The notes: generated by a model not told the origin, from the letters alone. DNA of 58,389 nt from Neomoorella stamsii (GCF_002995805.1 NZ_PVXL01000004.1:1-58389); one strand, 5' to 3'; numbered from the stretch's first letter, positions 26,921 to 35,557 are shown. Translations and numbers: made by a program.

Positions 26921-27487
26921 ATGACTAAAAAAAGTAAAGTCACTACTGCAGGTCTCGTTTTCATGGTAATTTGGGGTGTATTAACCGGGGTTCTCTGGGC
27001 CTACGTTAACCCCATTACCCTAGTTCCCGGGGTAATCCATTTGCGTATTTTTGCTTTTCTACCAGCGGTAATAGGGATCTTTTTTGGTCCTATTTCCGGT
27101 TTCGCCTCCGGGTATATTGGCAGCCTGGTCTGGTCGCTGCTTAGCGGTGCCTTTATCCCCGCCCACACACTGCTAGTGGATGGGATTATGGTAGGGTTCA
27201 CGGGCTGGTTACCGGCAATTATGGTCGGCAAAGGTAGAACACTGGAGGAAATCGCTACCGACAAATCACTGGTATGGAAATCGGTTTTGTGGTGCGGCCT
27301 TTCCGGAATTGCCATGATAATAGCCGTTTCCCTGAGTTTATCTATCCTGGGTATATTTGATTTCCGGTGGGCATTATTCTGGCTGGGCTTAAGCGATGTT
27401 CCTCCATTAATGATCGGTACACCGGTAATAGTCAAGATGTTTATCAAACGCCTGTCCAGGATCGATGTCTCTAATATCTCAGCCTGA
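26921..27487 (+). CDS. ECF transporter substrate-binding (S) component
   Basis: This 188-residue membrane protein has five to six helices and the ECF S-component pattern, with RIFAFLPAVIGIFFGPISGFASGYIGSLVWSLLSG at residues 41-75. The order S component, fused double ATPase, T component is the YkoEDC arrangement. The substrate is unknown. A purine or related heterocycle would fit the operon; a vitamin precursor is the standard alternative. The ATG lies behind GAGGAGGG and a terminator-like hairpin. Confidence 0.78.
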   Translation: MTKKSKVTTAGLVFMVIWGVLTGVLWAYVNPITLVPGVIHLRIFAFLPAVIGIFFGPISGFASGYIGSLVWSLLSGAFIPAHTLLVDGIMVGFTGWLPAIMVGKGRTLEEIATDKSLVWKSVLWCGLSGIAMIIAVSLSLSILGIFDFRWALFWLGLSDVPPLMIGTPVIVKMFIKRLSRIDVSNISA

Positions 27488-27572
27488 ATACTCCTGGCAG
27501 GGAAGGTTCGACCAGGGCTTTCCCTGCCAGGCAAGCAATATATCTCTAGGGTTACCATTTAGGAGGATTAAC

Positions 27573-29312
27573 ATGGCCATCCTGGAAGCGAAAAATTTGT
27601 CTTACAGATTTAGGCCCGGCTCTCCGCAGGTGATCAAGAGTATATCCCTGACCATAAATGAGGGTGAAGTAGTAGGTATATTTGGACGCAGCGGTTCAGG
27701 TAAATCCGTTTTCGGTTATATATTAAGCGGCATTATACCAAATTTTTACAGAAACGGCATAATTGAAGGCGAACTAAAAATAGCCGGTAATAATGTTTTC
27801 CAGGTTAAAGATGCAGGCAACGTATTAGTAGGCATGGTAATGCAAAATCCTGAAACCCAGCTTTTCGGCTTTAGGGTAGAAGACACGCTGGCCTTCGGCA
27901 TGGAAAACCTCGGTTTACCCCGCGAAGAGATGGGTAAGAGGATTGAACGCGTGTCCAAGCAGCTCCAAATTGAACATCTTTTAAACAGATTTACAGGCGA
28001 GCTATCCGGTGGCCAGAAACAGTTATGCTGTCTTGCCTCCATACTGGCTATGGAACCGAAGGTTTTAGTTTTGGACGAACCGGTTTCGGCCCTGGATCCC
28101 GGGGGCGTCCTTCTGATTCAGGAGGCCGTTGCCCGGCTGAAACGTGAAGGCCGGACTATCATCGTTATTGGTAACAACGTGGGATGGGTGGCCCCCCTGC
28201 TTGATCGAGTTATCGTTATGAATCATGGAGAGATAATTTTAGATAACCAGGCCAAGAATTTTTTTGCTGATAAAAATAAAGTTATTGCTTCCGGCATTAC
28301 TACCACCCAAGTAAATGAGTTATACCATACCCTAGTTGAAAAGGGATACCGGTTACCTGTTTTCATTAGTTATGCAGAAGCTAAACGCTACCTATGGGAA
28401 AAGAACCTCATAAGGAAGAATCCAACATTAAGGACAAGGTCTGTTAATTATAATAACGCTATTAAAGAGAGTCCCAAGGCACCGTCTTTAATTTCTATAA
28501 GAGAGCTCTCCTTTATGTACGGCCGGTTCAAGGCCCTTGAAGACATAAATGTTGATTTACAAGGGGGTCGCATTATCGGTTTAATTGGCCAGAACGGCTC
28601 TGGAAAAAGCACGTTATTAAAGCATCTCAATGGCTTGCTGAAACCAACCCGGGGAACAATCGAGGTTAATGGAAAAAGGCCTGATCAAGAAACTATTGCC
28701 ACGATGGCTAAAATTATAGGTTTTGTTTTCCAGAATCCTGACCAGATGCTCTTTGAAGAGACGGTCTACGATGAAGCAACTTTTGGCATTAGGTCCATTT
28801 ATAGACAAGTAAGTCCCGAACAAAAGGAGACGGTGGAAAAGCTCCTGGCAAAATTCGGCTTGCTGGAGTATCGCGAAGAATTACCGGTAAATTTATCAGC
28901 CGGCCAAAAAAGATGGTTGATGATTGCCTCCGCTGTAGCTGTTAACCCTGCCATTCTAGTTTTAGACGAACCGACCAATGGTATGGACAGGTTTGATAAA
29001 GAAAAGCTGGCAATGTTAATCAAGGAATGGAAAAACGCTGGTAGTACCATAATAATTGTTTCCCATGATTTACCTTTCCTGGCTGATTTAGTAGATACAG
29101 TTTTGTTGTTAGATAAAGGAAGAGTGAAAGCAAGCGGCACAATTAGAGAGATATTTAGCCAGAGGGAAATATTTGCAGAAATCAATATCCCTTTGCCTGA
29201 AATTACCATGCTGGGCTTGGAAGCCGGGGCGCCGGCAATTTTAAACGTCGACGAATTCATTGACTCTTGCTTAACAAATGCTACAGAGAGGGAGGAGAAG
29301 GTGTGCAGTTAG
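27573..29312 (+). CDS. ECF transporter ATPase, two fused ABC domains
   Basis: This 579-residue protein has two complete ATPase domains. The first has Walker A GRSGSGKS, signature LSGGQKQ and Walker B VLVLDEPVSALDPG. The second (from about residue 300) has GQNGSGKS, LSAGQKR and ILVLDEPTNGMD. It energises uptake by the neighbouring S and T components, in the manner of YkoD. ATG 27573 lies six bases after AGGAGG; an upstream in-frame start at 27465 would overlap the S gene and add an atypical segment. The T gene begins ten bases before its end. Confidence 0.9.
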   Translation: MAILEAKNLSYRFRPGSPQVIKSISLTINEGEVVGIFGRSGSGKSVFGYILSGIIPNFYRNGIIEGELKIAGNNVFQVKDAGNVLVGMVMQNPETQLFGFRVEDTLAFGMENLGLPREEMGKRIERVSKQLQIEHLLNRFTGELSGGQKQLCCLASILAMEPKVLVLDEPVSALDPGGVLLIQEAVARLKREGRTIIVIGNNVGWVAPLLDRVIVMNHGEIILDNQAKNFFADKNKVIASGITTTQVNELYHTLVEKGYRLPVFISYAEAKRYLWEKNLIRKNPTLRTRSVNYNNAIKESPKAPSLISIRELSFMYGRFKALEDINVDLQGGRIIGLIGQNGSGKSTLLKHLNGLLKPTRGTIEVNGKRPDQETIATMAKIIGFVFQNPDQMLFEETVYDEATFGIRSIYRQVSPEQKETVEKLLAKFGLLEYREELPVNLSAGQKRWLMIASAVAVNPAILVLDEPTNGMDRFDKEKLAMLIKEWKNAGSTIIIVSHDLPFLADLVDTVLLLDKGRVKASGTIREIFSQREIFAEINIPLPEITMLGLEAGAPAILNVDEFIDSCLTNATEREEKVCS

Positions 29313-30088
29313 CTAGCTACGTTGAAAAGGAATCTTACTTTCATAGTCTTGATCCCCGGGTAAAAATAATATGGTTCATAGTTATAACCATTGTGGCATT
29401 AGTATTTCGGACATTACCTGTGATGGTATTAGTTGTGCTAAGCTTGCTGGGAGCTTGGCTGTCAGCAAAGATTTTACCGGAAATATTATCTTTAATGCGC
29501 AAAGCCCTACCGCTTCTGAGCATTGCGATTGTTACCTGGATGATATTTGGTGCCTTAAAGCCTGAAGGAGGTGAAGTTTTATTCTCTCTGGGGATCCTGC
29601 AACTAGAGAGAAATGATATTTTAAAGGCCATTACTGTCGCCTTGTACATCTTTATCACTATAAGTGTGTTTTATACCGTGATCCTGACAACGGATTTTAG
29701 TGAACTGGCCTATGGTTTATCAAAACTGGGATTGCCTTATACTTTAACCTTTATGATAGCCCTCATTTTCCAAACTATTCCTTTGTTAAGCGGTGAAATT
29801 ACGACTATATTAAACGCTCAAAGGAGCCGGGGGTACGAACTTGACCAGGGTGGCCTGATAGAAAAGTATAGGAAATATGCTTCAGTTGTTTTTCCTTTTG
29901 TTATGCGCGCAATTAATCTGGGTAAGAACGTAAGTATTGGTCTCCACGTGTACCAGTTTGGCATCGGGAAAAAGAGGATGAACTACAAAGAACTTCAATT
30001 AACCGGCAATGACTATATATTTATAGCGCTATTACTGCTCTTTATTTTAACTATAATTACAGTCAGTCTGAGATATGGGGGTAAGTGA
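29303..30088 (+). CDS. ECF transporter transmembrane (T) component
   Basis: This 261-residue EcfT-type protein begins with SYFHSLDPRVKIIWFI, the usual start of the family, and has about five to six helices. The coupling-helix motif is visible as AQRSRGYEL; the second conserved segment reads IGLHVYQFG. The start is the GTG at 29303 behind GGAGGAG. It overlaps the ATPase gene by ten bases, consistent with coupled translation and a stable complex. Confidence 0.85.
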   Translation: MQLASYVEKESYFHSLDPRVKIIWFIVITIVALVFRTLPVMVLVVLSLLGAWLSAKILPEILSLMRKALPLLSIAIVTWMIFGALKPEGGEVLFSLGILQLERNDILKAITVALYIFITISVFYTVILTTDFSELAYGLSKLGLPYTLTFMIALIFQTIPLLSGEITTILNAQRSRGYELDQGGLIEKYRKYASVVFPFVMRAINLGKNVSIGLHVYQFGIGKKRMNYKELQLTGNDYIFIALLLLFILTIITVSLRYGGK

Positions 30089-30090
30089 AA

Positions 30091-30861
30091 ATGGCCAGGT
30101 TATTAGAAGAACTAACTTCACAGGAGGTAGATGCCTTTAACAGGGAAGAAACCATCGTTTTACTTCCAGTAGGAGCTACAGAACAACACGGTAAACATTT
30201 ACCATTAGGAACCGACAATATGATTCTAAAATCAGTTCTAGATCGCGTTTTAAAAGATATTGACCCAGAAATACCACTATTGATAACCCCCGTTATACCG
30301 GTTGGCAAGAGTAACGAGCACCTGAATTTTATTGGTACCATTTCTTTTTCGTATGCAACATTAAGGGGCGTGATAGAAGATATATGTAAAAGCGTTGCCC
30401 GTCATGGATTTAAAAAGATAGCTATTTTTAACTCCCATGGCGGCAATACAGATACCTTGACATCTTTATGCCGGGATTTGCGGGATCAATTAAATGTCCA
30501 GGTGTTTGTAATTGACTGGTGGTTTACTAATTTCTGGGAGGATATCTTGAAAGAAATTCAAGAATCTCCTCGAGATGGCGTGTTTCACGCCTGCGAATTG
30601 GAAACCTCTATTATTATGTACACTTTTCCTCATCTGGTTAAAAAAGAGCAAATTGTTGCCAGCTTTCCCCCCGAACCATTACGTAACAACAAATATGTTA
30701 CCATTTTTGGCCCTGTAACTATGGGGTGGAGAACTGAGGACATCTCGGCTAACGGGGTTATAGGTGACCCGAACAAGGCTACCTCCGAAAAGGGACGCCT
30801 TTTAGTAGAGTTTGCGGCCAGGAAGATTATTGAAATTATCCAGGAAATCCAGTCGTTATAG
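30091..30861 (+). CDS. creatininase-family amidohydrolase
   Basis: This 256-residue enzyme has the metal ligands of the creatininase family: E31, H33 and D42 in TEQHGKHLPLGTD, then HGGN at 116-119 and the acidic site in HACELETS (E169, E171). Members open cyclic amides such as creatinine or remove formyl groups. Within a purine-type operon it is a candidate for imidazolone or xanthine ring opening. The ATG at 30091 lies nine bases after GGGGG; a GTG two codons earlier is possible. The gene overlaps nothing and follows the T component closely. Confidence 0.82.
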   Translation: MARLLEELTSQEVDAFNREETIVLLPVGATEQHGKHLPLGTDNMILKSVLDRVLKDIDPEIPLLITPVIPVGKSNEHLNFIGTISFSYATLRGVIEDICKSVARHGFKKIAIFNSHGGNTDTLTSLCRDLRDQLNVQVFVIDWWFTNFWEDILKEIQESPRDGVFHACELETSIIMYTFPHLVKKEQIVASFPPEPLRNNKYVTIFGPVTMGWRTEDISANGVIGDPNKATSEKGRLLVEFAARKIIEIIQEIQSL

Positions 30862-30874
30862 GGAGGGGCTGTAA

Positions 30875-31471
30875 ATGTATAAAAAAGAGGATTGTGCTTT
30901 GCTTGTAATTGATATGCAAGCGGATTTTATAGATGAGGGCGCTCCCATCGAATGTCCTGGCGGTCGTGAGATTATCCCACGATTAAAGGAATTAATCTCT
31001 TTTATGCGCGCCCAGAATATTCCTGTAATTTATACCCAGGAAAAGCACCGGCCGGAAAAGGTTGATTTTGGTATGGAATTGGAACGCGAAGAGCCGGAGC
31101 ACTGCCTGGAACAAACGAAGGGAGTAGAATTTATCGATGAACTCAGGCCGGAACAGGGAGATTTTATTGTTGCTAAGCGCAGGTACAGCGGCTTTTATTT
31201 GACCGACCTGGAAATCTTACTTAAAGGGCTTAAAAGGAGCACCCTTATTATTACCGGTGTTGCAACTAACGTATGTGTTTATGCTACTGCTCTGGACGCC
31301 CAGCAACGTGATTATCGTGTCGTAGTAATTTCTGATTGCGTTGCTGGTACCGATAGGGAATTACATCGCGCTTTTTTAAGAAATATCGAGTACGTGCTTG
31401 GTGAAGTCATTACCGCACAAGAAATAATCAAGAGGCTTTCTACTCCGGGTAGCTCTATCCATTCTTGTTAA
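30875..31471 (+). CDS. isochorismatase-family cysteine hydrolase
   Basis: This 198-residue alpha/beta hydrolase has the catalytic triad D13 (ALLVIDMQADF), K101 (VAKRRYSGF) and C134 (GVATNVCVYATALDA), followed by SDCVAGT. The N-carbamoyl hydrolases of the family (for example N-carbamoylsarcosine amidase and ureidoacrylate hydrolase) release CO2 and ammonia from ureido compounds. In this operon it is a candidate for hydrolysing a ureido-imidazole intermediate. The ATG follows GGGAGGGG by about 9 bases. Confidence 0.88.
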   Translation: MYKKEDCALLVIDMQADFIDEGAPIECPGGREIIPRLKELISFMRAQNIPVIYTQEKHRPEKVDFGMELEREEPEHCLEQTKGVEFIDELRPEQGDFIVAKRRYSGFYLTDLEILLKGLKRSTLIITGVATNVCVYATALDAQQRDYRVVVISDCVAGTDRELHRAFLRNIEYVLGEVITAQEIIKRLSTPGSSIHSC

Positions 31472-31484
31472 AGGGGAATTATTT

Positions 31485-32768
31485 ATGCAGGAAGGTCTCA
31501 GAGATTACCTGCGTAACCTTTACCACAAAAATAAATTGGAAGAAATAGAGGACATTTCTATAGAAGATATCCCCGATTTAATATTTGCTAACAGGAAAAG
31601 CCCACAAACAATCTGGATAAAAAAAGTTAGAGGGTTTGAAAGCGGCTTTTTGTTTAACGTATTAAGCAGCAGAGATCATTATGCGATAGTTTTTGGTTGC
31701 ACCATACACGAAATATGGCCCGCCTATCTCAAGTGCCTGGCCAACCCCGTAAAACCGGTATTAATAAAAAGCGGCAGTGTTCAAGAGGTCCAGTATATTG
31801 GCTCGCAGGTGGATTTGTACAAGCTGCCTGTTGTAAAATATAATGCTCTGGATGCCAGTCCTTATATTACTGCTGGTGTGGTTCTGGCCAGGGATCCGGA
31901 AACAGGAATACGTAACGTTTCCATACACAGACTTCAGGTCCAGGGGAAACAACAATTGGGCATTCGCCTGGAACCCGATTCCCATCTAGAATTAATCCGT
32001 AAAAAAGCTGGAGAACTAGGGAAAAGAGTTCAGGTAGCTATAACAATTGGCAACCACCCCGCGGAAATAATAGCCGCTGTAAGTAAAGTTCATTTTGGGC
32101 TTGATGAACTGGAGATTGCCGGTGCCATAAGGGGTGAACCTTTGCAGTTAACTAAATGTGTTACTATCGACGCAGAAGTACCGGCCTGGGCCGAAATTGT
32201 TTTAGAAGGTTATATAGATCCAGAGGATGATGCTCCTGAGGGACCATTTGGCGACTTTATGGGATATTACGTACCGCGCGGCGAAAATCCAGCTATCCAT
32301 TTGACGGCAATTACGCATCGGGAAAATCCTGTTTTTCAAGGAATAAGGGCGGGTTCCTTGGAGGATAGTTTATTGCTGGCGCTTTCCAGGGAAGCCGCTG
32401 TTTTTAAAGCGCTAAAAGAGGAAGGTATAGATGTAGCAGGCGTTAACCTATCGCCTGTAGTTTTAAATGGGGTTATTTCATTAAGGCCTAAAGATAAGGC
32501 CGAGGTGCGCAAGGCTTTGGAAATTGCCCTGGAACAGGTGCCATGGTTAAAATATTGTGTCGCAGTTGACCCAGATGTAGATATTTTTAACTGGGAAGAC
32601 GTCTTGTGGGCGTTAGCTACTAGGAGTTCCCCGGATAAAGCCATTGTTTTTAATAATACTAATGGTTTTTCCAGGGACCCCTTTAATGTGCATCGGGCTA
32701 AACTAATTATTGATGCTACCATACCGGCTGGCGCGGGTAATGCCTTTAGACGGGCTATACCCCGATGA
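31485..32768 (+). CDS. UbiD-family prenyl-FMN decarboxylase
   Basis: This 427-residue protein shows the UbiD signatures: NVSIHRLQVQGK (prFMN and metal binding), EIVLEGYIDPEDDAPEGPFGDFMGYY with the conserved acidic residues, and DVDIFNWEDVLWALATR. UbiD enzymes reversibly decarboxylate aromatic and heteroaromatic acids using prenylated FMN made by UbiX, which is not encoded here. As the last gene of the set it is a candidate for removing the carboxyl group of aminoimidazole carboxylate. The length is a little under the common 450-490. The ATG follows AAAGGGG. Confidence 0.88.
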   Translation: MQEGLRDYLRNLYHKNKLEEIEDISIEDIPDLIFANRKSPQTIWIKKVRGFESGFLFNVLSSRDHYAIVFGCTIHEIWPAYLKCLANPVKPVLIKSGSVQEVQYIGSQVDLYKLPVVKYNALDASPYITAGVVLARDPETGIRNVSIHRLQVQGKQQLGIRLEPDSHLELIRKKAGELGKRVQVAITIGNHPAEIIAAVSKVHFGLDELEIAGAIRGEPLQLTKCVTIDAEVPAWAEIVLEGYIDPEDDAPEGPFGDFMGYYVPRGENPAIHLTAITHRENPVFQGIRAGSLEDSLLLALSREAAVFKALKEEGIDVAGVNLSPVVLNGVISLRPKDKAEVRKALEIALEQVPWLKYCVAVDPDVDIFNWEDVLWALATRSSPDKAIVFNNTNGFSRDPFNVHRAKLIIDATIPAGAGNAFRRAIPR

Positions 32769-32878
32769 ACCTTTCATAGCCCTGCGACGGCGGTATAACT
32801 AATTGCCTCTTTTTTTCTTAGCCCTTAGCATTTTATCTTTTTTAGGCATGCGTCAGGCCTGTTTGGCAAATCTCAACC

Positions 32879-32907
32879 TTGCCCTCCGGTATCAATTATG
32901 CTATAAT
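32879..32907 (+). promoter_or_regulatory. sigma-A promoter of the rpsF operon
   Basis: TTGCCC at 32879-32884 and TATAAT at 32902-32907 are 17 bases apart, with a TGC extended -10. The predicted start lies about 62 bases before rpsF. Confidence 0.8.
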
Positions 32908-32913
32908 CAACCG

Positions 32914-32976
32914 GAAAAGCTTCCCTGCTCCACCGGCGGGTGGGGCCATAAGTCCACAGGGAGGAGGTGCTGTCAT
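32914..32976 (+). promoter_or_regulatory. structured rpsF leader, possible S6:S18 autoregulatory site
   Basis: TCCCTG near 32922 can pair with CAGGGA near 32957 and encloses a CCACC/GGTGG hairpin with a CCG in its loop region. The stem would mask part of the ribosome-binding site. Known rpsF leaders bind the S6:S18 complex through a CCG-containing motif; this match is by eye only. Confidence 0.4.
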
Positions 32977-33273
32977 TTGCGTAATTACGAAGTTGTTTTC
33001 GTAATTAAGCCCGACCTGGAAGCCGAAGCTACTGCCGCAGTGGTAGAGAAATTTACCAGGCTGATAGCTGATCAGGGCGGCCAGGTTACCGAGGTAGACC
33101 AGTGGGGCAAAAAGCGGATGGCCTATGAGGTGCGCAAGTACCGGGAGGGCTATTATGTCCTCATGAAGTTTAAAGGTACGCCGGCCGTTGCCCAGGAACT
33201 GGAGCGGGTATTAAAGATTACCGACGAGGTAATTCGCTACCTGATAACGCGCCTGGAAGAAGAAGCCAGCTAA
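32977..33273 (+). CDS. rpsF: 30S ribosomal protein S6
   Basis: S6 binds the central domain of 16S rRNA together with S18. The 98 residues begin MRNYEVVFVIKPDLE and contain WGKKRMAYEVRKYREGYYVLMKF, both typical. The start is TTG 32977, nine bases after AGGAGG. The operon is rpsF-ssb-rpsR. Confidence 0.96.
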   Translation: MRNYEVVFVIKPDLEAEATAAVVEKFTRLIADQGGQVTEVDQWGKKRMAYEVRKYREGYYVLMKFKGTPAVAQELERVLKITDEVIRYLITRLEEEAS

Positions 33274-33296
33274 AAGATAAAGGCGGTGGGAGAAGG

Positions 33297-33737
33297 ATGT
33301 TAAACCGGGTAATTTTAATTGGCCGGCTGACGCGGGACCCCGAACTGCGCTACACGGCCAGCGGCGTAGCAGTAACAACCTTTACCCTGGCTGTGGATAG
33401 GAATTATGTCAACCAGCAGGGTGAACGGGGTACTGATTTTATCCGCATCACCGTATGGCGGAAACTCGCGGAAACCTGCGCCAACCACCTGAACAAGGGC
33501 CGCCTGGTAGCCGTTGAAGGCCGCCTCCAGACGCGTTCCTATGAAACGCCCGACGGCCAGAAACGCCAGGCTACCGATGTGGTAGCCGACGATGTCCGTT
33601 TCCTGGACTGGCCCAAGGATGGAAAAGGTCCTACCGGCTTGGGTACCGGTACCGCTATGGGTGCTGATAGCTTCAACCAGGATTTTAGCGATATGGGCAC
33701 GGAAGTAGATATGGGCGAAGACGATTTGCCCTTCTAG
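33297..33737 (+). CDS. ssb: single-stranded DNA-binding protein
   Basis: SSB coats single-stranded DNA and recruits replication and repair proteins through its acidic tail. The 146 residues contain the OB-fold start [23 protein letters not shown], the segment [10 protein letters not shown], a Gly-rich linker and the C-terminal tip DDLPF. It lies between the S6 and S18 genes, the standard Firmicutes order. Confidence 0.97.
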   Translation: MLNRVILIGRLTRDPELRYTASGVAVTTFTLAVDRNYVNQQGERGTDFIRITVWRKLAETCANHLNKGRLVAVEGRLQTRSYETPDGQKRQATDVVADDVRFLDWPKDGKGPTGLGTGTAMGADSFNQDFSDMGTEVDMGEDDLPF

Positions 33738-33756
33738 CGAGAGAGGTGAAATAAGA

Positions 33757-33984
33757 TTGCGGCGTGACAAGAAACGTTCCCGGAAGCGGGTTTGCAGTTT
33801 CTGTGTCGATAAAATCGAACAGGTAGACTACAAAGATGTAAACCGCCTCCGCCGCTATATCAGCGAACGGGGTAAGATTTTGCCCCGCCGTATTTCCGGC
33901 AATTGCGCCCATCACCAGCGCCAGCTGACCACGGCTATCAAACGGGCGCGGGCCCTGGCCCTGTTGCCATACACGGTCGAATAA
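33757..33984 (+). CDS. rpsR: 30S ribosomal protein S18
   Basis: The 75-residue protein contains [41 protein letters not shown], typical of S18 with a CxxC pair and a third Cys that may bind zinc. TTG start behind GAGAGGTG. It is followed by a terminator. Confidence 0.96.
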   Translation: MRRDKKRSRKRVCSFCVDKIEQVDYKDVNRLRRYISERGKILPRRISGNCAHHQRQLTTAIKRARALALLPYTVE

Positions 33985-34001
33985 TAACGGCCAAGTTTCA
34001 G

Positions 34002-34027
34002 GAGGGAGGACAGCAACTCCCTCTTTT
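34002..34027 (+). terminator. terminator after rpsR
   Basis: GAGGGAG (34002-34008) pairs with CTCCCTC (34017-34023), followed by TTTT. A second hairpin without a T-run (34035-34063, CGCCG/CGGCG arms) follows before the YybS gene. Confidence 0.8.
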
Positions 34028-34108
34028 CTATATACGCCGTTAGGGGGAGTTACCCCTCCGGCGCAAAGTACGGGAGCTAAAATCAGGGGGAATTTAGGTG
34101 ATAATTAC

Positions 34109-35095
34109 ATGCACACCGAAGGTAGGGTAGCAGCCCTGGCCGAAGGGGCCCTCATGGCAGCCCTGACGGTGGTGCTGGTGCTAACGGGGTACTTTATCCC
34201 CCTATTGCAGGTATTCACCAATATTATCTGGACGGTCCCCATTGTCGTCCTCATCGTGCGCCGCAGCTTACGCCTGGGGGTAATGGCCACCTTGGTGGCC
34301 GGCCTGGCCATAGCCTTTTTTACCGGTCCGCTAAATGCGGCGTTGCTATTTATCCAGTTTGCCGCCCTGGGACTGGTCTATGGTTACCTTTTCAAGGTTA
34401 AGGCCCGGCCCGGCCAGGTGCTGGCAGCGGGGGCGGTTGTTGCGCTCTTTTCTTTGCTTTTGAGCCTTGGCGTGACCTCAAAATTAACAGGGTTGCCCCT
34501 GGGGGGGCTGCTCCAGGAATTTGAGGCTACAGTTAATTATACCCTGGAATTTTACCGCCGTACGGGGATGCTGGAGCATATGGGTAGTCAGGGGATGACC
34601 CCGGAACAGTTCCAGGCCGCCCTGATCACCATGATCAATCTCCTAAAACTTCTGTTACCGGGGATTTTAATCTCTGCTTCTATCCTGGCCGCCTTCGTTA
34701 ATTACCTGGCAGCTGAAAAGATCCTGCAACGCCTGGGCCTTATCGAGAGGGGGCTACCGCCTTTCCGTTACTGGCAGTTACCCTGGTACGCTATCTGGGG
34801 GGTAATTGCCGGCCTGGGTCTATGGCAGCTGGGAGATTATTATGGCCTGGCTTTTGCCCGGAAGGTAGGGGTGAATATCCTTTATGTATATTTGCCCCTG
34901 CTGGTGGGTAACGGCCTGGCAGCAGTGAGCTTTCTTTTTTACCAGTTGAAACTGGCTCCCTTTCTCAAGGCGGTGCTGGTGATTATTGCCCTGCTCAATG
35001 TCCCGGTGGCCCTGGTTTCCCTGGTAACGCTGGGCTTATTTGACCCGTTTTTCAGCTACCGGCGGCGCATCAATCCGTCTGGTAAAGGAGAGTGA
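34109..35095 (+). CDS. YybS-like membrane protein (DUF2232)
   Basis: This 328-residue protein with about eight transmembrane helices belongs to the YybS/DUF2232 family found between rpsR and rplI in many Firmicutes. Its first helix begins GALMAALTVVLVLTGYFIPLL. The function is unknown. The gene usually next to it, encoding the cyclic-di-AMP phosphodiesterase GdpP, is absent here; rplI follows directly. ATG start eight bases after AGGTG. Confidence 0.82.
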   Translation: MHTEGRVAALAEGALMAALTVVLVLTGYFIPLLQVFTNIIWTVPIVVLIVRRSLRLGVMATLVAGLAIAFFTGPLNAALLFIQFAALGLVYGYLFKVKARPGQVLAAGAVVALFSLLLSLGVTSKLTGLPLGGLLQEFEATVNYTLEFYRRTGMLEHMGSQGMTPEQFQAALITMINLLKLLLPGILISASILAAFVNYLAAEKILQRLGLIERGLPPFRYWQLPWYAIWGVIAGLGLWQLGDYYGLAFARKVGVNILYVYLPLLVGNGLAAVSFLFYQLKLAPFLKAVLVIIALLNVPVALVSLVTLGLFDPFFSYRRRINPSGKGE

Positions 35096-35101
35096 GGCGT
35101 G

Positions 35102-35554
35102 ATGAAGGTTATTTTAACTGCTGATGTGCCTAAACTGGGCAATCGGGGGGCAGTAGTGGAAGTAGCCGAGGGCTACGCCCGTAATTATCTCTTACCCCGG
35201 GGCCTGGCGGTGGAAGCCACTGCCGGGCGCATAAAGGAATTAAACCGGGAAAAGAAACGCCAGGAAGAGAAAAAGAGCCAGGAGCTGGCACAAGCCCGGC
35301 GCCAGGCCGGCCAGCTCAACGGTGCCCTGGTACAGGTGACCACCCGCGCCGGTGATAAGGGCAAACTTTTTGGTTCGGTTACCAATAAAGAAATAGCCCA
35401 GGCAATTAAAAACACTTTTCATCTGGACATCGACAGGCGTAAAATAGATCTGAAAGAGCCCATCAAGGCCCTGGGTAATTATGAAGTTACCTTGAAATTG
35501 CATCCTGAGGTCCAGGCCCGCCTGCGGGTACAGGTGGTGGCAGAGGGGAGTTAA
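35102..35554 (+). CDS. rplI: 50S ribosomal protein L9
   Basis: L9 has 150 residues with the typical N-terminal domain MKVILTADVPKLGNRGAVVEVAEGYARNYLLPRGLA, a long connecting helix rich in Lys, Glu and Gln (40-75), and a C-terminal domain. A GTG directly before ATG 35102 is an alternative start. It is seven bases after YybS. Confidence 0.96.
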   Translation: MKVILTADVPKLGNRGAVVEVAEGYARNYLLPRGLAVEATAGRIKELNREKKRQEEKKSQELAQARRQAGQLNGALVQVTTRAGDKGKLFGSVTNKEIAQAIKNTFHLDIDRRKIDLKEPIKALGNYEVTLKLHPEVQARLRVQVVAEGS

Positions 35555-35557
35555 GCC

